Positions 60,165 through 64,000 of a DNA stretch of 64,000 nucleotides are shown piece by piece. Numbering within the stretch: position 1 is the first letter of the stretch; the number at the start of each line of letters is the position of its first letter. The translations under genes were made by a program, and so were the position numbers. The DNA lies in the NCBI RefSeq assembly GCF_029338175.1, contig NZ_CP119862.1, positions 558,001 through 622,000 of the forward strand. Reading direction: 5' to 3'. The notes beneath the pieces were generated by a model. That model saw only the letters and a program-made list of their open reading frames with translations. It was not told the origin of the DNA and did no database searches. Source of the stretch: Citrobacter enshiensis. Lineage in GTDB: Bacteria; Pseudomonadota; Gammaproteobacteria; Enterobacterales; Enterobacteriaceae.

Positions 60165-61893
60165 TTAGCACGGGTGCCTTAAATTCATCTTTACTTCGTT
60201 CAACCATTTTTGTTCTTTTTTAAGTTCGTTGACGAGCGAACCTCCGTCATAACGATTTTGGAGAGTCGTTCTAATGTTGTGCCAATATTTTCTATCACTC
60301 TCTAACCATAAATCAACAAATTCAAAAGGTTTAAAGTATGCGAGAACATCTACGTATCCATATTTATTAACGTCAGCAATTCCATTTCTTGAAATAAGAG
60401 AGCAGAGAACGTGGTGTGTCGTTTAAAATATTTTCTTTGAGTTCTATGATAAAATCATGATATTTTTTTCTTAATGCTATCCCCCCGTGTTTTTTACACA
60501 AATCAAATATTTCATTATGCTGTTTAAGATAAGAATCTTTAATCCAGTATCCGTATCCATATGCAGCGTCAGCGATAAAACCATAGGGGACATTTAAATT
60601 GTTTGCTGGGAATTTATTAAGGCGTTGAAGGCCATTTATGTACTTTACAATTAAGGCAAATACATCATCAATAGAGCTTTGTATGTGTTTTACTTCCGAT
60701 AACATAAAAAATAAATTAGAGTAATGCAATATTTCCCCAATTTTTGTAATTTGATAATTATCAAGCTTGCTATATGCATTCTGAATTGCAGTATCAACAA
60801 TCGATGTATCAAGGGAATCAAAATTCATTATTATATGCCAGGGCTCTTTCTTTTCCACAGAATCAGAATGCCGACTTTCTTCCATATGTTTTTGGATTTT
60901 TTGTTTGTCAAATACGCCATTGACAATGGTGTCTATAATTATTTCATTACTAATAATGTCACTTTCTATATTTAGATATATATCATTTTCTTTGTATTTC
61001 TCTTTAATACGTCTAAATACAGCGTTTCTTTCTTTGTTTTTTTCAGAAAAATATAATACATCATCTCTGCTTGAAATGTCTGATTCAGTAAGTTTTCCTA
61101 AGCGATATTCTATCACTATAGCTGTAAAGAGCATAAAGAGCTCTTCTGAAATGTTTTTATCGTTGCAATATCTGTCTGGTAAGCAAGTAAGTAACCTAGC
61201 TGAATCATTTATAACATGCTCTAAAATTCTTAGCGATTTACATTGGGATGCACAAAATGACTTGTAAATAATTTCTTTTATAGGTTCTATTGCTGTTGGT
61301 ACTTTACTAATTTCAATAAAATGTTTGAAGGCGTCATCAATGGCAGGGGTTATCTTAATCACCTGCCCAAATATTTTCTCTTTTTTATCAAGTAATCTTT
61401 ATTTAATTTGTCATCGTGAGCAATAACGATAACTTTACACTTATGATGCTCAACATACTTGTTTATTACACCAAATATATCTTCAGGCTTTATTGTGCAT
61501 CTTTCCAGATCATCAAAAACAATAGGCTTTGAATTGTCAACTTTTTCTTTTATGATTGCGTTAACTATATTTCCAATCAAAGGGCCAAAGGTTAAAGTAA
61601 ATTCATTTGCTTTTAGACTGGAGTTACCAAACCAATTTGAAATCTTTCTGAGCCAAGAGCGTGCTGGGTACATTTTAACAAAAATAGCAGCATGAATCTC
61701 TGCGGTAGATGTCAGGCCGAAAAGACTTACATAAAACCTATCACTTTCACCAAGAATTTTATTTATTTGATAAGTTTTTACCTACTCCCCATTCGCCCTT
61801 AACCATTACAGCGTAGCCTGGTTCTTTGAGGCTGTTGTAGTACTCGATAGATGATTTTAAATTTTTGTATGAGTCAGTGCTAATATTCTCCAT
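60165..61893 (-). pseudogene. KAP-family P-loop NTPase, broken by three frameshifts (candidate phage-exclusion gene)
   Basis: Reading from ATG 61893 (MENISTDSYKNLKSSIEYYN) gives a Walker A region VKGEWGVGKN that would read GEWGVGKT if one A were removed from the A5 tract at 61775-61779. After the shift come SLFGLTSTAEIHAAIFVKMY, the Walker B KPIVFDDLERC and VIVIAHDDKLNKDYLIKK. A second break lies at 61380-61386, and the next frame runs 60373-61362 (TPAIDDAFKHFIEISKVP, GFIADAAYGYGYWIKDSYLK, in part). A third break near 60410 leads to RNGIADVNKYGYVDVLAYFK and a stop at 60165. Total about 575 residues. KAP NTPases such as F-plasmid PifA exclude phages. It starts five bases after the integrase stop. 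Confidence 0.72.
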
Positions 61894-61897
61894 GATT

Positions 61898-62916
61898 TCA
61901 TTCCTTATATAATGGATTGAATCTAATAGCATCTTCTAAATGGTCTGGTGAAAAGTGAGCATATCGCATTGTCATTTTAATATCAGTATGACCAAGTATT
62001 CTTTGCAAAACCAATATATTCCCGCCATTCATCATAAAGTGGCTTGCGAAAGTGTGTCTTAATACGTGAGTTAGTTGGCCTGCGGGCAATTCAATCTCAG
62101 CTCGCTCAAGTGCATTTCGAAAAGCATAATAACAGGGGGTAAATAACAACCCTGGATGTTTGGGAAGCTGAGCTATAAGATCATCTCCAATCGGTATTGT
62201 CCGATTACGTTTACCTTTCGTTTTAATGAATGTTACTTTTCCTGCTGAAATCTGAGATCGCCTTAGCTTTTCAGCCTCACCCCAGCGGGCTCCTGTTGAA
62301 AGACAAATTTTGACAACCATCTCTAAATCTTTAGCTGAACTATTACGACACTCGACCAGTAAACGCTCGATCTGTTCACCAGAAAGATAAGCCATCTCAG
62401 TTTCATCAATCCTAAATTGGCGAATATTTTCTAAAGGGTTTGGTGCCTTCCATTCGCCAAGTCTTTTCAGCTCGTTAAATACGGCAAGGAAATATGCATG
62501 TTCCAAATTCATGGTGCGCGGAGAAACCTTAGATAGACGTTTTGTTCTGGCAAAATGACCATCTAAACGTTTTGCACGATATATTGTGAAAAGCTGGGCG
62601 TTGAACTCGGTAGCCAGAGGGGAACCCATGCATTCAGATGCCCATAACATTGATTTCCTACGCTTCTCTCCATCATTCAGCGTTACACCGTGCCGGTCAA
62701 ACCACAACTGAACTAAGTCGGAAAGCTTGCGAACATCCTTGCCTTCTCGAGCCAGGGAGAATCCTCAATTTTTTGTAGAGTGTAATTCTCGAATGCCAGC
62801 GCTTCGCTTTTGGTGGAGAACTTCTTACGAACCCGTTTGCCGTCTTTCCCACTACTTCGGTCTACGGTGTAAAAGTCGGCAACCCAGCGCCCATCTGATA
62901 GTTTACGTACAGGCAT
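61898..62916 (-). pseudogene. int: P2/186-type tyrosine integrase, frameshifted
   Basis: The N-terminal frame from ATG 62916 (MPVRKLSDGRWVADFYTVDR) stops early after SPWLEK; a one-base shift near 62755 restores REGKDVRKLSDLVQLWFDRHGV, continuous with the frame 61898-62707. The catalytic domain is complete: TGARWGEAEKL (Arg), LTHVLRHTFASHF (His-x-x-Arg), ILGHTDIKMT (His) and the tyrosine in MRYAHFSPDHLEDA. Total about 339 residues, the usual P2-like length. It sits about 1.9 kb from the ileX att copy. The break suggests the prophage cannot excise by itself, unless it is a sequence error. Confidence 0.85.
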
Positions 62917-62919
62917 AAC

Positions 62920-63480
62920 TTAACCGTTTAGAACGCGTTGCTTTTGCTGTTGGAATTCGTCATCAGTCAGAACTCCGTCTGCTTTGAGTTTTGCCAAGCG
63001 TTCAATTTTCGCGATGACATCGTCTTGATTCGCAACTGGTGATTGGGTCGTGTCTTGAGAAGACTGTGCTGTATTGTTGCGAGTTTCATTTACTAAGTTT
63101 GTAAACGGAATTACAGAAGCCTTCATGACGTTCTTGATGGTGTAGTTTTGGCCACTTGTCGAGATAGTGATCTCACCAAGCAGTAAACCAGTTTTGCCAC
63201 CGACGCTGACGATGTTTTGCAGATTTACATCAATCTGCTTCACGCCGAACAGCATTCCTTTATCAAGAAAAATTACACGCTTGTTAGTGAGAGTTATCAG
63301 CCAAGTATTGCCGTCCATTTGACCACTAGCAATCGCCAGCGGAGTTTCGCCAGCATTAAGAATCTCAGGTAGGTGAAAGAATTCTTTTTTTGTACCAAAA
63401 GGGGTGTCGGAAACTATTGACGCCAAACGTTTCATTTCTGATTTTAACTGGTCTTTCGATGCTGTTTTGTAGTCAATCAT
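62920..63480 (-). CDS. PH-domain and SHOCT-domain protein
   Basis: This 186-residue protein has a bacterial PH-like (YokE-type) domain at about residues 45-125 (LAIASGQMDGNTWLITLTNKRVIFLDKG, in part; GVKQIDVNLQNIVSV) and a C-terminal SHOCT motif (IAKIERLAKLKADGVLTDDEF, in part; QQQKQRVLNG). Proteins of this type are often found between integrase and repressor in P2-like prophages. Its function is unknown; SHOCT domains are thought to mediate oligomerisation. It is cotranscribed with the repressor and integrase, three bases before the integrase start. Confidence 0.78.
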   Translation of the reverse strand: MIDYKTASKDQLKSEMKRLASIVSDTPFGTKKEFFHLPEILNAGETPLAIASGQMDGNTWLITLTNKRVIFLDKGMLFGVKQIDVNLQNIVSVGGKTGLLLGEITISTSGQNYTIKNVMKASVIPFTNLVNETRNNTAQSSQDTTQSPVANQDDVIAKIERLAKLKADGVLTDDEFQQQKQRVLNG

Positions 63481-63494
63481 AATTGCTCCTTGCT

Positions 63495-64000
63495 TTATTT
63501 AATTGTTAAAACAATCCTTCCGATCACTGTTATGTCATCAATCGAACAATCAAATGCCATCCCTATGCCGCTAACACGTACTTTTTTTACCGGGATTCTG
63601 GTCAATGTTCTCACGCTGGTTTTCCCTTCAATTTCTACCAGCCATTCGTCGTCGTAAACTTCGGTGAAATTCTGTTCAACAACGTACTGGGTCATGCCAT
63701 CCAGCACACAAATAGGGTTTTCAGGAATGGGTTTGCCTTGCTGAAACATTACTTTATCCAGCATGAGTAAGCCTGCATCGTAAAGATGCCCATCAACGAT
63801 CTTCCGGCGTGGAACTTTTAGAATATCTAATTCTTCATCGTCAAACTTACGGCCTTGCCCCGTCGCTAGCCATTCCAAATTCACGCCAGTTTCAGCCATG
63901 CATTTAATCATTATGTCAGCAGGAAGTCCGCCGCGTTTATAGCGAGAGGATAAGGAACTTGCTGCGATGTCCAAAAGTTCTGCGAGCTGCATCTTTTGCG
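63495..64000 (-). CDS. Phage CI repressor, 186-like (partial, runs off right edge)
   Basis: The frame stays open to the right edge (QKMQLAELLDIAASSLSSRY). The HTH region ELLDIAASSLSSRYKRG, TGVNLEWLATGQGRKF and a C-terminal dimerisation domain (DEWLVEIEGKTSVRTLTRIP, GMAFDCSIDDITVIGRIV) match the Bac_CI_repr and Peptidase S24-like layout of phage 186 CI. ATG 63992 is inside the domain; the true start is beyond the window. It holds the prophage lysogenic and would control divergent early genes to the right. Confidence 0.85.
   Translation of the reverse strand, partial: QKMQLAELLDIAASSLSSRYKRGGLPADIMIKCMAETGVNLEWLATGQGRKFDDEELDILKVPRRKIVDGHLYDAGLLMLDKVMFQQGKPIPENPICVLDGMTQYVVEQNFTEVYDDEWLVEIEGKTSVRTLTRIPVKKVRVSGIGMAFDCSIDDITVIGRIVLTIK

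Overview
The window is a chromosomal segment of an enterobacterium in the Escherichia-Salmonella-Citrobacter group. Protein lengths, motifs and gene order for most of the window match the Escherichia coli interval from kbaZ/agaR to yqjH, in reverse orientation. The ebg operon together with a non-E. coli PTS operon and a non-K-12 island make Citrobacter my best guess; the genus is an inference.

Layout. 1-2.1 kb: start of kbaZ, its divergent repressor gene agaR, and the RNase P RNA gene rnpB with tandem repeats of its 3' end. 2.1-6.1 kb (minus strand): an inserted operon EIIB-EIIC-EIID-EIIA-GntR regulator-aminosugar phosphate deaminase, with a palindromic operator at its head. 6.1-15.9 kb: a long AT-rich regulatory region, then tdcABCDEFG for anaerobic threonine/serine breakdown. 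16-21.3 kb: yhaO-yhaM (cysteine/serine uptake and cysteine desulfidase), yhaL, yhaK, yhaJ, yhaH. 21.3-25.7 kb (minus): yqjG, yqjF, yqjK-E-D-C, mzrA-yqjA (envelope and redox stress functions). 26-31.6 kb: exuR, exuT and uxaCA for hexuronates. 31.7-40 kb: ygjV, sstT, alx with its yybP-ykoY riboswitch, ygjR, ygjP, rlmG, fadH. 40-46.9 kb: ygjI, ebgCA, ebgR, ygjH. 47-52.1 kb: patA, aer (with a sigma-28 promoter), the metal-responsive yqjI/yqjH pair.

From 52.1 kb on, the sequence is accessory, AT-richer and decayed: a yoaC-like gene, an orphan SUKH (SMI1/KNR4) protein, an IS3-family remnant, then two copies of a roughly 45-bp sequence matching the 3' end of the tRNA-Ile2 (ileX) gene at 54.06 and 59.95 kb. 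They mark stacked integrations at ileX. Between them lies a frameshifted intimin/invasin-like adhesin gene with five 300-bp tandem Ig-domain repeats. To the right is the left end of a P2/186-like prophage: a KAP-family P-loop NTPase gene (candidate phage-exclusion gene, broken in three places), a frameshifted integrase, a PH-SHOCT protein and a CI-type repressor running off the right edge. The complete ileX gene should lie beyond the window.

The core genes form recognisable catabolic units (aga, tdc, uxa/exu, ebg), each with a nearby regulator and visible operator candidates. The most unusual material is the PTS operon inserted in the rnpB repeats, the second EbgR-like operator at ygjH, and the nested ileX island with its defence-like NTPase. 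Several frame breaks in the island fall in short homopolymers, so sequencing error must be excluded before any of these genes is called dead.
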